64,000 nucleotides of DNA from Phytophthora sp. 'mugwort' (GCA_033558025.1 JAUCEF010000018.1:3038001-3102000), one strand, 5' to 3'. Shown: positions 9,501 to 19,839, counted from the stretch's first letter. Made by a program: numbers and translations. Notes: a model not told the origin generated them from the letters alone.

Positions 9501-10841
9501 CAGACGCTGCGTCCTTAAAGACGGTGCTTTGGCGTAGATCGCATTGGCCGAATCCAGCGCATTCGTCATCTGCATGGGGGACCCTTTGGTGAGAAGTAAG
9601 CAGAGCGCAACCATCTCGTTCACATTTGCGCAATGAAACACCGACTTGTCCGATTTGAAGTCGTCTCGCACTAAACGATACATTTGCAAAGCCAGCTCGT
9701 AATCTCGCACCAAGAACGCTGTATCGGCCAGAAGGCGAGTCTGTGATTCAATGGAATCGCACTTGTAAATAACAGCCCCCGACGCCGAGGCATTCGAAGG
9801 ACGCAGGTCCTTTGGCTTGCGTAGCCACGACTTGAACACGTTCTTGACGCCTTTTTTCATGGCGGAGACCACTTCATTCAGCTGGAAAATGCGACCTTCG
9901 AGCGACGACAGCAGGAACCGCAGTCCAAAATCACGCACAAATGTCTGGAGCTGTGCCACGTCGTCTTTCGACAAGAGCGTACCCACCCCGTCGCTAACTT
10001 GTGGGAACGTCTCCAGTTCGTGCGGGAACAGAGGGGGTCTCACGTACGGATTCTCTGTCCAGACTGTCGTGAATTGCGACGGCACTGGGGCTTCTTCCAC
10101 TGGCAAGGAATTAATCCTTAACACCGCCCCATTAACCGTAGAAATGTTCATACTTCTCAAGATCGCGTCGGGGTCAATGGACGTGCCCTCTGTCTCCAAA
10201 ACATCGTGCACCACCACGAAAAACTTCGGAACCAAGGTAGCATCGTACAGTCCCTGTTGGAACGGCGTCGGGAGGTTCTTGGTGGCGGTAAGTTCCTCAA
10301 AACTGTGGCGTGGGTTGGGGTCTGTGGAGCTCACGACAACCAGCATGGCCACGGGATGACACAGCAGACTGTACTCTTCACAGCGGAACGTGTCCATGAG
10401 CGTGTGCTTGAAGGACCGGTACCAAGGTATGGGGTCGCTATTGTCTTCCGCGTCGGCGTCGGCTCCGATGACACGCAGGTACGTGGCCACGTCGTCGACG
10501 CTGGTGACGCGCGGGATGTCCAGCTCCACTGCGGAGGCGGCCGTGGCGCTGTGTTGCGGCGGGTGTTGCTTAACGCTGGCGTTAAGCTGCTCAGTGGCCT
10601 CATTAACCCCCAGCGACCGGAACTGGCTGGCGGCCAGGAAGCGGAAATTGAAGCGCGCGAGCTGGATCGGGTGCGTCACGGAGCGCAGCGGCATGTCGGC
10701 ATCGTCCAGGCGCGCAAAGCCGTTGAGTAGGTCGGCCACGGAAAGGTTGTTCTTCTGCGCGATGCGCTCTGCCTCCGACGTGGAGCACGTGAGCACCACG
10801 GGCGCGAACGTGTCCTGCACCCAGCTCTCTAGCGACTGCAT
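6564..10841 (-). CDS. TRAPPC8: TRAPP complex subunit 8 (TRAPPC8/Trs85-like)
   Basis: An intronless gene of 1425 residues, close to the length of animal TRAPPC8. The N terminus (VQDTFAPVVLTCS..EAERIAQKNNLSVADLLNGF) is the diagnostic start of the TRAPPC8/Trs85 family. It is followed by the conserved solenoid half, including a segment reading IYDCSGWFLVEDHINFMLAQ, and by beta-rich C-terminal modules. TRAPPC8 is the subunit specific to TRAPP III, which activates Rab1 at the Golgi and in early autophagy. The start ATG (10839-10841) is the first in frame and is followed immediately by conserved sequence. The gene is convergent with the STIL-like gene, with 148 bp between stop codons. It is the last conserved gene before the long repeat island. 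Confidence 0.93.
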   Translation of the reverse strand: MQSLESWVQDTFAPVVLTCSTSEAERIAQKNNLSVADLLNGFARLDDADMPLRSVTHPIQLARFNFRFLAASQFRSLGVNEATEQLNASVKQHPPQHSATAASAVELDIPRVTSVDDVATYLRVIGADADAEDNSDPIPWYRSFKHTLMDTFRCEEYSLLCHPVAMLVVVSSTDPNPRHSFEELTATKNLPTPFQQGLYDATLVPKFFVVVHDVLETEGTSIDPDAILRSMNISTVNGAVLRINSLPVEEAPVPSQFTTVWTENPYVRPPLFPHELETFPQVSDGVGTLLSKDDVAQLQTFVRDFGLRFLLSSLEGRIFQLNEVVSAMKKGVKNVFKSWLRKPKDLRPSNASASGAVIYKCDSIESQTRLLADTAFLVRDYELALQMYRLVRDDFKSDKSVFHCANVNEMVALCLLLTKGSPMQMTNALDSANAIYAKAPSLRTQRLAIRTAVIAGEIYHTLSKSGLFTDYMDNASAALIRGSTMEQGICAAVLMERAALCDLRARLPKFRKYGFRMVMAGHVYDSLGHEQHSARCYSLARAIYDCSGWFLVEDHINFMLAQQANKLDDRMASINLFLKLIGTGRNSASQQEAMLYDFGLMVKDFLATEHADATASSSFSRGGPILIQNDDGSAKKLLVRDLCMPELDDKSTAVFASTNALGIDRSIDGNHAEAETWRELGEMIDKQSRLHHYVTSGNSEEAKSWFAPSHLYAGYRTKKNAAIQKPENYVLGEKIYVEFVMKNALSCAVDVEEIHLFGKFETAGQSNEVFDVPESGKSGQQRIVIDSVNLQLLPCSEERVRLAVCPKNCGKLSLTGVRWSICGGDVQGEHAFDIPGPLLQDTRAHREARARAPNMSLIANVVESMPWLGVKIEDVPAQAFVGELMKLKLSLVNAGTASLGGLLVCCTDLLLCASGTGSVDELCGYIGANGHVVNLSEVILAPGERRDVVIWARGGAPGRRPAALLFKYKTSTVSGSGEANTTPTLSRTVKIKLDLDLLPCLDVSYLIEPSFGASGEYILGITVSNQRGDHHDTTGPRDGVVRLEELLCVSTSWAVERLARTPTRKSTDLRDSLHLAFFEASTSYFRVVRRPTIPATGVSELCKLPLLSGQNGAELSASLPIEQFLCLENAAKLVRVGGAGTGDGNDGKRGGFRTIQSVRRENKALKSAAGEDGTDQKSQQEPQPTSKDALLSHLDTDGHLVLVWSTDCHASYSEKLAGVAPHRAIGQTNLTSVKIRPPTQETSCPLTVTLSYNDSVELRKATYPGTSSGLSIAELDILMQVCNDSAPSSPPLDVTVEMLHPEEAQASLPTGAPLTKLHSVSHSGASPPHGAPPRFFWTGITKKKVARFSPNSMVAIHLKACFMASGIYNMNCFRFVVQTATPGQPASVFMLPAEYLVYVKNPQASGPTLQSETKQSVDELLVPVL

Positions 10842-11506
10842 CCTGGCGGCAGGAGGGAGGAAGCGATTAACTCGTCACCTTTTGAAAGGATTAATATTTA
10901 TTTATACAGTCTAATAGATTACTACAGTAGTAACGTTTTAGCGACTAAATAGTATTCCTAAGGTACTACATGTAGTACTACTATGGAAATATAATGGAAA
11001 AGAACTCAAATCGAAAAAGCATTTTCAAAAGCGGACTACATCGAAAACCCTAAGCCTTACGACTAAGTCATCTCCCTTGGCACACCTAACGGTCTCGAAT
11101 GCAAGTGCGGCCAAGAGCCTAACCGTCCCTGGAGGCCTGGCGACTTGAGAAGCCACGCCACGTCGTGTTCGGTCAAGGCCCGGATCTAGGAGTGAGAGGA
11201 CCGACGGCAATGCTGTTCACGCGCAACACTTTCCCACCTAGCACTACGATTGATCCTCTTTTTTTCCGGAAGACTTAAACTGTGAAGTGCTAGATATTCA
11301 ACTGTAATTTTTGGAGTTCAGATTTGAAATGTAGTGTACTTCATCACATTGAAGTGGAGTGGCGCCATCCTGGCCGGGAAAATGTAGTTGTCACGCAAGT
11401 TTGGACCCATAACCTAGCAGCTTTGGTGATACGACTGTGCGGCAGAGAGAAGAAAAGAAACTACCAGTTGTAGAATAAATTTCCAAGTAGTTCATTCTAC
11501 ATTCCT
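10842..11506. other. Upstream flank of TRAPPC8, no gene seen
   Basis: This holds the TRAPPC8 5' flank (AT-rich next to the start codon) and then low-information sequence. I see no conserved reading frame, no long repeat and no recognised motif. The transition from unique to repeat DNA probably lies in this interval. Confidence 0.6.
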
Positions 11507-11508
11507 GC

Positions 11509-11566
11509 AAGCCGACCTGAAGCCAGCCAAAATCTACGACCGATCCATCAGGCTTCAGGTCGGCTT
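11509..11566. repeat. Perfect 16-bp hairpin beside the MULE terminal repeat
   Basis: The 16-mer AAGCCGACCTGAAGCC (11509-11524) is followed after 26 bases by its exact reverse complement (11551-11566). The right arm ends five bases before the MULE left inverted repeat begins. It could be the outer part of a longer terminal repeat, or a separate small palindrome that the element inserted beside. Confidence 0.75.
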
Positions 11567-11571
11567 CGGGG

Positions 11572-13506
11572 GAATCTAACGAGGGCCCTCGCACAAAAAG
11601 TACATGCGGAAGAGATAGTCAATACCGGTACCAGACTGTACACGAAACGTAAAAGTACGCCAAATTCGAACTGCTCAGCCATGATCAATGCGGAGCAGCA
11701 GCGCGTGGTCACCCCCCCCCCCCTGCACAAGAAGCTGTATACGATTCACACAATGCAGCGGAGTCAGCACTGCATCAGCGGACCAGAGACCACGGATTCA
11801 ATGTGTCGAGGCGCCGTGTAAGGTACACTGATGATCCAGGTCGTCAAGTTTGGGCTCGCAATAACGAGTGCGACCGTGCTGGGGGCCATAAAAACACCAT
11901 CACATAACTGAAGATAACCGAAAACGTGTGATGCGAGGCTCGAAGCGCGCGGCTTGCCCCATGATAATTGGTATTCGAGCAGTTAGCAAGCAGGACACCT
12001 CCGGGCCTTGAAAGATTGTTCACACTGCATAAAGCTCGTACCATAAACACCCTCCGTCCCGTGACATCCGGATTCACGCTCCGCGTAGACGCATATCTGC
12101 TCAAGCAAGTACATAGACCCCTATCGCTAATATGCTGGGTCTGGTCGAGCTTCAGACCGCAGCAGGTGTCACGGCATCGACCATCCAGGCAACTATTCTC
12201 AACGCGGACCCCAATTCTCTCGTGGTGGCCAAGGACATATCCAACGATGCCGTTCGACATCATGAGTTGGCTTCTCGGAAAGCTATCGAAGCGCTGTTTG
12301 AAGAGCTCAAAAAAACAACTTCTTCTACAAGTTCGTCATAACCCTGGTACGAACGATGTGACACACCTCATTTGGGCTCATCCGGCAACAACCGAGTTAT
12401 TCAAGTTTCACTATGGCATCATGGTAGCAGACTGTACTTACAAAACAAACAAACACCGCTTCCCGCTTCTCAACATCATCGTTGTCACGGGTGCAGATAC
12501 CGTACTTCCTGTTGCTCAATGCTGGCTACCAGGAGAAAAAGAAGGAGACTTCGTGTGGGCCTTCAACGTGCTGAGGTTGATGATGATTGGAAATGACATA
12601 GCGTGCCCAAGAGTTATTCTCCCAAATAGCGACTTAGCGTGCTTGAATTATTCCCATTGGGATTTTTGTCGCAGTAGAAATGATGTTTCCGGAGGTCTCT
12701 TCACCATCTTGTCGCCATAATACTGGTATTCGCCTTACTCTGGTAGCACGTTTTGAGCTACGTCAGGCGTCCAACACCCCCCCTCGTAGCTCGGGCAGCA
12801 GTGGGTTCGATAGTTTTCCTTGGCGAACAGCATGCTGTTGTGAACCAGGTCGCCCCCTGAACCCCTTAGCAGCACGCAAAACCCCACTGGGATACTCATC
12901 ACACGTGCTTTAGAATCGTTTCTCGTAGTGAAACAAGCCGTGTACACGCGAAGCATGGTGTCAGGCTCTAGCGCGAAGATCCTGCTCCCTGGAACACCGT
13001 CCGGGAGATGTTGGCGAGCTCTTGCCAAGTCGGTCTTTTGATAATCTTGATGGGGTTCATGTTCAATGCTGCCAGGCTTTGAACGCATGAAGGAGAACAC
13101 ACCCGACATCCAGCCTGGGTGAATCATCGCGATCACTACCTCTAGGGCTCTCTGCAACTCCAACAGTGACGATGACATCCCCCTCAGATTAACGCACGAC
13201 TGCGAGCGGAAATTGTTATCCGCGCCACCGACGCGATTGAACACGCCCACATACGTACGTTCCATGGCCTCCGCTATTAGAGCAGGAATTACACGGTAGT
13301 GCAGAACAAGCCCCCACAGGGAGGAACCCGTTCGGCAGCAAAGGGCTGGTTGCCGCTTGCTCCACCGGGGTCGTAAGAGCAGAATCTGAAAGTGATGGGA
13401 ATGCACGATGTAAACGGGAACGATGGATGTAACGGGAACGTTTCTTCCCAGTTTATACCGGTATTGGTACTTGTGCACTTTTTGTGCGAGGGCCCTCGTT
13501 AGATTC
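11572..13506. mobile_element. MULE (Mutator-like) DNA transposon, degraded, with 30-bp terminal inverted repeats
   Basis: A 30-bp sequence beginning GAATCTAACGAGGGCCCTCG at 11572-11601 recurs exactly, inverted, at 13477-13506. A second matching patch (CAATACCGGTA) lies further in at both ends. Together these define an element of about 1.94 kb. Inside are a MULE transposase remnant (+) and an antisense oxygenase-like frame (-). No 9-bp target duplication is visible: the flanks read GCTTCGGGG on the left and TCTCCCGTC on the right. The element is therefore old, rearranged, or extends slightly past these marks. The family call rests on the transposase. Confidence 0.75.
11968..12720 (+). pseudogene. 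MULE transposase remnant
   Basis: The MULE transposase core is plain at 12391-12650: HYGIMVADCTYKTNKHRFPL, then NIIVVTGADTVLPVAQCWL, then the GEKEGDFVWAFNVLRLMM block. The upstream part is in another frame at 12132-12330 (VELQTAAGVTASTIQATIL), so there is a frameshift near 12305 in the Lys-Lys-Thr run. The first catalytic Asp (ADCTYK) is present. The second motif, usually TDSDLAC in relatives I recall, reads PNSDLAC. The frame then ends at 12720, well short of a full transposase, where the antisense oxygenase-like frame takes over. It is non-functional. Confidence 0.85.
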
Positions 13507-13550
13507 TCCCGTCGACTTCTAGACACCGCTTTAGGACACAGCCAGGACAC
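12735..13550 (-). pseudogene. 2-oxoglutarate/Fe(II) oxygenase-like frame inside the MULE
   Basis: A 271-codon open frame antisense to the transposase. Its C-terminal 120 residues look like a double-stranded beta-helix oxygenase: HQD at residues 167-169 would supply the HxD iron ligands, GDLVH the distal His (237), and NYR an Arg at 248, eleven residues on, the usual spacing for the 2-oxoglutarate-binding basic residue. The N-terminal third translates the MULE inverted repeat and flank, so the true start is not at 13550. A three-residue insertion (SGG) before GDLVH breaks the usual RGDLVH turn. It may be captured cargo (Pack-MULE style) or the scar of another element. I recall similar HQDY...RGDLVH proteins as multicopy in oomycetes, but that needs a search. 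Confidence 0.5.
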
Positions 13551-14482
13551 GAGTGGTCTGATTTATAGATTTCAGGTACGACCGGCACAAGATAATTGTG
13601 CGATGCCGCACTTGCCGTGCTTGTAACGCTTACGTGCTCGTCACACTCTCCACGAGAACGAGAATCCGATTTTTTTTTGCAGGACCGTCCAGCGCGAATA
13701 ATAAAACACAGGCTATAACGCTTCGCCATCTTCCCTTACTGAGTCGTCACAGGGCAATAAGACACCGATTATCCGCGTATCGCGGGACTGCGTAGCGGTC
13801 ATGATGACACAAACGTCGCCATCTTTTAAAATAAAAGGGATCCGCACGTGTAGGCTGGATTAGAGCTATGTAAGCTATGCTCGTTCGCTGCAACCACTTC
13901 AGGTTGTCGAACTTCTATTTATTATAATCAATCTATCGACGTTAAACCGAGCAAGGCTAGAGAAAGCCGTAACGAAGACGGACAACGAACCTCCTGGATA
14001 CTGAGGACAAATACGAGCTTGTCTTAAGCATGAGCGACGACGCCACCGACGGGGACAACGATGATAAACAAGGTAAAGACGAGCGGAGAAGGGCGTGCCG
14101 TCCCAGCCGACGAGTATTTAAGCCAGGATACTAAGCCTGCAGACTTATAGAATGCCTTTAGACATACCGTTTTGAAGTTGCAACATTTTAATTATTCTAA
14201 GTGAGCTTTGGATCACGCCAAGCATAATCGCCACTTGCTCAGTTGCTCAAAGGGGCGTCGTATGCGGCATCAAGTGGGTGGCGTGAAGCCCATTGTACAG
14301 CGGGAGGTCATCTTCCCGCTGTTCCTGAAATACATCGCACTTAGGGAAGACAATACAAAATCCTTGTTTAGCCCGCCCTTAACATGGTGTATTTACCAAC
14401 ATGCTAACGGCGGGACAGGGTAGTTTTTGGTCATTTTTCGCCGCGAGGACCCCCCCCTCCTCATTTACCTCCTCACGTAAGC
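13507..14482. other. Repeat-like DNA with a possible Copia LTR/gag start
   Basis: There is no intact gene. The stretch 13690-13960 has the look of an LTR end, and an ATG at 14031 starts an acidic run (MSDDATDGDNDDKQ) of the kind found at the start of some Copia gag proteins. The frame stops within about 35 codons. The call is by resemblance only. A poly-C tract sits near 14452. Confidence 0.25.
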
Positions 14483-14751
14483 AAACTACCCCAGAAGCGA
14501 TCAGACGATTATGATCTAGTATATTGAAATTTAAGTTGTCGGATTATAATCTACAGCTATCTTCTGGTGTCCTGAATTGTTAGTCGAGCGCTATTCTCTG
14601 TGCTAGTCGAGCGTTATTCTCTGTCTGGGTTAACAGAGAATAACGCTCGACTAACAATTCAGGACACCAGAAGATAGCTGTAGATTATAATCCGACAACT
14701 TAAATTTCAATATACTAGATCATAATCGTCTGATCGCTTCTGGGGTAGTTT
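14483..14751. repeat. 269-bp near-perfect palindrome (foldback/MITE-like)
   Basis: The left arm from AAACTACCCCAGAAGCGATC (14483) is matched almost base for base by the reverse complement ending at 14751; each arm is about 115-118 bp. One mismatch (GCGC against GCGT) lies near the tip. The loop region contains a second copy of the arm-tip sequence TAGTCGAGCGTTATTCTCTG, so the tip is also tandemly duplicated. There is no coding capacity. A foldback element or a recent MITE is the simplest reading. Confidence 0.9.
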
Positions 14752-15689
14752 TGCAAACGTTCTTGACGAAGGGCCTGGTACCAATACTGACTTCGTTGTC
14801 AAGCGACCATAAGTCACAAATGACACACCACCTTCATACGCTCCCAGGCGGGTAAGTCGGCACATAACCGCAGGAGAAGTTTGTGAATGCACTATGGTGT
14901 AAACCTTGAGAAAACCAAGCGAACCATTCACTATTAGCGTCATTACAGAATTATTTATGCCCGTCACAAGCTTCGAGATCTCAACTCGAATGAAGACCGC
15001 AGAGCATGCCATCATATCAGCATTGGCTGGATTGCAACTCGGCTAACGGGTTACCTACGTCGTCAATGGTACCGGGCAGGCACTGACCCCTGCAGTTTTA
15101 AAGGGAAACCTGTCATTCAAGAAACACGAGTAACGTCCAGGTTTTATCGCATAACTTGACGGCTGACTTCGATTAAAAAACTTAGCCACTGACCGGGCCT
15201 TCATAAATCTGGGCGAGGCCAATGCGCATATATTTACGTAAGGGGTTCAGATATGGACATCATGCTAGGTATTGTGAAGTACCAATGTAAAATAATGAAT
15301 TCTCCGGTTAGCCCGTCTCCTTGTAATCTTTACAAGACTCTTCCATTAAATCACTGCTTGAGTTTTACAATACCAACGATGTGTCGATCCTGGCCGATAT
15401 GAGCCTCACATACTATTCGTAGTGGTAGAAACCACAAAGTCACGACCGAGCCACCAGCAAAGGTTTGGAAAGACTAACCCGCCTGCCGAACTCCCGTCAA
15501 GGCGACCTGAAACTTCTACAATTGAAAACGGGAGTCGCGGCACCGAAGCAGGCTCAGCCTAGCGCAGTGATGCTCACCTACCATATTATGCGCTTGGAAC
15601 TGGCGACCGACATAACCGCAATTAGATCGAATTTCACCTTCCCCAGCGACCTTTGTCCAAGGGAAGGTCGTGCTGCGCTTTAGGAGAAT
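14752..15689. other. No identifiable feature
   Basis: Only short, unconserved frames are present. The region is presumably decayed repeat. No terminal repeats or protein motifs were recognised. Confidence 0.5.
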
Positions 15690-17150
15690 ATGCTTGATCT
15701 GATTAAGGTGCTTTTGGCAGCCAAGGCCATCCGACACTTGACGTCACCGTGTGCATCACCGATCAGTATCGAGATGAACCGAGTGGGTATACGCTTATGT
15801 ATCGATTATCTGTTGGTGAGCGGCCTGGCTCTGCTGATGTATACCCTGTTGGAGGATGGGACAAAGTTCTATGGTATCGCTTGTAATATATGAAAAGTTG
15901 TTCTTGTTAGCCTCGACGACTGATCGAGCCTGAGCGAGCTTGGCTTTCACCCCCCTTTGGGCTGTCCGAGTAGAATCAAATGCCTTTTGGTCTCCGATCG
16001 CGCAGCAGAATGTGGAGTATTGGACCAGATGACGACGGCCACGACGCCGACGCCAACACTGACGAGCAACCGTTGTACCGGCACCAGCTACGACACTCAA
16101 GGGCCACATCATCACTACTATATCGTAAACAACGTGCCGCGTCGACAAGCGGTCTGCATAATCTCACCAACGTTTGGTGTTGCGGGATGCTAGAGGGCGC
16201 TGCTGCAGGACACGCCCCTTATATGGCAAGTAAGGCTAGGAAGGAGTTCTCTAACTGCTAATAAAATCACCTCGCAGATTTCTGTCAAGCGCGCAAATGT
16301 CATACATATCTATCAGCGGTTACTGGATAACGCGCTACACGAGGTCATGACAATCTCGCGATCAGAAACTTCTAAACAGCGTATGAACGCGGTTGAAGCT
16401 GAGAATCCCGGTAATTCTTCGAATTTATGGGTTAAATCTTAAATCGACGACATCCGATAACGCCGGCTCGTGGGATCAGCTTGAGATCGTGTAGAAGTTC
16501 TCCTGGAAGCCTGCAGGAAGGGGAACTGTCAATCAGTGTTGTCAAGACCGTGAAAATCTTTGTCAGCCAGTGTCGAGTGAACGCCTGGAGGCCAATCCGA
16601 AAGCCTAAAATGACTAACCGATTCACTGTTCCCAGAGTCGCTCAGTTCGGTGCAGACATCCCTGGGTAGTCTGAGCTACCTTTTGATAGAAGATTGGTCG
16701 AGTGGACTATGCAGCGACCTGGTACGAGCTACGCGAGGTGGACTTTGCTAAGCTACGAATACGCCGAGATCTCCGTCAAGTTTTGTATTGTTGAGCTGGT
16801 TACTCGGACGTATCGAATTATGGTGCACCCGATCAGCCGGCCACTGATCTGAGCACGACAGACGAGAAGTGGCTTCGCGCACCTCTAACATTCGGTGGGT
16901 TGAAGGAGAAGATTGCCGCAGCTCCGAACCTGCGTCACATTGACCTAGTTCACCAGCCTATGGTGATCGGCTATGCCTGCGATAGGGGATCTCGGCTGCC
17001 TTAATGCAATACCACGAGCGAGTATATTACCCTGTGGCGTTCTCGAGCCGGAAGATAAATCTAACGAGCTGAACTACAACGTGGTGGACAAGTGGTGTTG
17101 GCCTGTTGGGATCTTGGATCTGAACTACAACATATTGGCGTCGCCTTCGC
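15690..17150 (+). pseudogene. Gypsy reverse transcriptase/RNase H remnant (family 1)
   Basis: Successive Gypsy pol motifs appear in shifting frames. SPCASPISIEMN with IRLCIDY (15741-15815) is the RT start. FGLSE-stop-NQMPFGL (about 15955-15990) is RT motif B. IYQRLLDNAL (about 16305-16335) is the next block. GISAALMQYHERVYYPVAF and then NELNYNVVDK with ILDLNYNILA (about 16985-17140) are RNase H. At least four frameshifts and several stops make it dead. A foreign repeat of about 285 bp separates MPFGL from IYQRLLDN. The remnant ends abruptly near 17150, where an oppositely oriented Gypsy begins. Confidence 0.8.
16003..16286 (+). repeat. Dispersed repeat inserted within the Gypsy RT
   Basis: The segment beginning GAATGTGGAGTATTGGACCA interrupts the RT between its MPFGL and IYQRLLDN motifs. 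It resembles, in inverted orientation, 19840-20085: both contain the GGAGTATTGGACCAGA(T/C)GAC block, an ACCAACG(G/T)TTGGTG palindrome, and a downstream AGAGGGCGCTG...CACGCCC stretch. It has the feel of an LTR or gag-end piece of one retroelement family, but I cannot name it. Confidence 0.6.
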
Positions 17151-17164
17151 ATGCTTGAAGCCCA

Positions 17165-19122
17165 CAATCGTTCCAAACCGTGTGCCGTACCTTGGATGCA
17201 AATTTAGACGCACCCTCTCGTCTAGCACGTGACTGCTGAGAAAGATCCCAAACTTGTCCACGTCGATAGCTTTGCCCACCTCGATTCGCAGCGTTCGTCG
17301 GCCGTACTCCACTTGGTGGCTTCGCTTCTTCTAGTACCTTTTCCACACGTACTGTAGACCCATCAAGCCATCCACAACATGTTGAGTGCGAAGGAGAACA
17401 GAAGCTGGCTTTGCGAGAACGACCTCCACCACTCATGTCGACATTCGGACTGCCTCCAGGAACTCGGTCCAAGAGGGCAGAGGCCCAGATACTAGCGAGC
17501 AGCACAATAGATGAACCACACTGTTAAACCATGAGGGACAAGTCGGCGTGCGCAGCATTGCTCGGGACTTTATCCTCGACACCTCCAGTGTCTACAATTT
17601 CGTAAACTCCGCACATTGACCGACTCGGTCCAGTGCCCGCGCCAAAAGCGCCTTTGCTTCCTAGCAGACTTGGGTTCATGACTCATCAAAGCTCCACCAG
17701 GTATAAAGCGCGTTGCGCCCAAGGTCTTCAACCTCCAACTAATTCACGGCTCGTGGCGTTCCAGCCAAGCCATGCCCAGGATGAGGTCGTACCTCAAATC
17801 CAGGTCCAGAACCAGACAGCCTTCCACGCTATCAAAGTCGAGAAATTTCACGCCCAGGTTCACAGGAATCTTGGACACCTTGACACGGGTCCCCGTCGCT
17901 AGGCGGACAGTGACGATGTCACCCATGCGCTTCCGAGCGCCTCACCGTGCTACTGACTTCCTTCCATCGCGGAGCGTCGATCGTAGTTGCCCGACGCTCC
18001 GGAATCGATCAAAACAAAAAAGGATGATCCATGGCTTCTCAAAGCCCTTCACCGTCGCCTCGACGACGAGCAAGGCCGACTTGCATACACATTCCGTGTT
18101 AGAAAGTACGGCTCTCTCCGGGGCTGGGCCCCGTTGACCTCCACCTCTATAAGGCTCAACAGAACTCAGTTCTTCCGTAGCAGGGCGCCCCGCGCCTACT
18201 GAGTATCGTTGTTTTCCCGCGACGAGCCGATGGCTTGGCTCGAATCAGAGCGAAGGCTCGTAGGAGCTTGACGCGACCTGCGTGACGGGCAGGTTGCCCT
18301 CAAAGGGGTGGTGCTTTGGCAGACGAAGCACCGACGAACACCCATACGCTGATCGGCAGCCTGAAGCTCAGCTTCCCCATCTTCAGCGTAGCTGAGGTCC
18401 ATAGGAACCGGTCTGTTGGACGGAGTAGCGTTATCAACGCTCCAGCCAAGTCGAGACGACTTGAAGTTGAACTCGGCATTCAAAGCCACACTCATATTCT
18501 TTAAAAAAGGAAAGGTGAGTTCGGACTACTTCCGTCCTGGCCACGCCAGTATGGAGGGCCTCCATAGTTACTGCCTTTGGCAGACGATCGGGCGCCATTC
18601 CGGCGATCAGAGTTCGCAACTGTTGCGAAGTGCACCAAGTCCTTCTTACCCTAGCGGGTACTCAGGAAGCGTGACCTCACGCGGTATGCCTGGTTAGGCG
18701 GAGCGAACACTCGCGAAGCTGGAGTTTCAGCTCCTTCCTGCTCGGGAACTCAGCGTCCACCGACGTACCATGGAGTGCCCATTCTCGCGCTCCTCCACCG
18801 AGCTTCGAGATCGCTAGCGCCACGCGCTCTTGCTCAGTACGGAGCATGGCCGATCTCATCGCCATCTCGATCTCATGGATCCGAAACATGAGTTCTCCCC
18901 CTCCTTTCTTTCCAAGGTTTGACGCTCACGATGAGTGGTTTTGGCCGGGAATACCCATTGCGCTGCAGTCGACACCGTCATCGTTGCAGACGCAGACATC
19001 CTCTGCTGGAATTGCCCTAATAGAGCATTCTCGTAGCTGGAGAACGCTATCAGACGCGCGTTCACCGAGTCCGGTCCTTGCGAAGCAAGATGCGTTATGC
19101 CCTCTGGGCCGAGCAAAGCCAT
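17165..19122 (-). pseudogene. Gypsy gag-protease remnant (family 2)
   Basis: Read right to left this is the 5' half of a Gypsy element. It has the gag N terminus (18856-19122), the gag core (RVALAISKLGGGAREWALHG, 18677-18889), a segment reading MRTLIAGMA..LP.AV (18434-18619), then PVPMDLSYAEDGEAELQAA and a degraded zinc knuckle RCFVCQST (18196-18495). The aspartic protease follows, with active site IDSGASGNY (about 17990-18010) and flap/core LDLDLRYDLILGMAWLERHE (17744-17815). The protease-RT spacer runs to about 17165. Frameshifts separate all parts. Its 5' LTR is at 19239-19637. No RT follows on this strand. Confidence 0.8.
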
Positions 19123-19238
19123 AAGCTTCTTCAGCGCGTCTTGCTGGATCTGTGACAGGTTAGAAAACGCTGTCTACTCCATCCTCACCGAGGAATAGTC
19201 CTAAGACAGGTGCGAGACTGACTACAAGTGCTACCAGG

Positions 19239-19637
19239 TGCAGCGGGGCTGCGTGGCGTAGTGCGTCAGAGGAGGACGTATGACTCCCCGCGTCTTAGCT
19301 GTGGTTATTCGAATCCCTAAGGTCTCCGCAAAAGCTTATATCCCGCTAAATATACAACTAGAGTTTCAAAAGCGTCAGTATTCCTAAACCTAGGGCGGAT
19401 ACTCTCTTTAATGCTAAAACTGAACTGTTATTTGTTTGCTTATCTGCGGCAAAGCCGCCTGTGATGTAAATGTATGACTCTAAATATCTACCACAGTTAA
19501 ACCTAGTCAATTGCATTCGAGCGGCCGTATGGCCACGTACTGAAATCCTGTTAATCCAAGTGGTAATAAGTACCGGTGTTGCAAGGTGATACGCAGCATG
19601 GCTACACTACGTGCCACCTTCGTGTAATTCCGTTACA
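19239..19637 (-). repeat. 5' LTR of the reverse-oriented Gypsy (family 2)
   Basis: On the minus strand the LTR starts TGTAACGGAATTACACGAAG (from 19637) and ends ...CCGCTGCA at 19239, 399 bp. It aligns along its whole length with 27390-27787 (+), which fixes both borders. Next to it, inside the element, lies CCTGGTAGCACTTG (about 19225-19238), the probable tRNA primer-binding site. By eye it differs from the 27390 LTR at roughly one base in eight. Confidence 0.85.
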
Positions 19638-19839
19638 GGGGCCCTCCCATGTACGTCGAAATCGTGCTCGTTAGCGCGTATAGCCGGTTCTGGACAATAG
19701 CACGAACATCATATCTAAACAGCAGATTCTAGCTATAAAATTTGATTGAGTTACAGCCACCGACGTTGGTGGGTGATCTAATCTGTCGCGGAGTGTATGT
19801 ATGATGTATTGCGCGGTTGCAAAGTAAGTTGCGAAGTGA

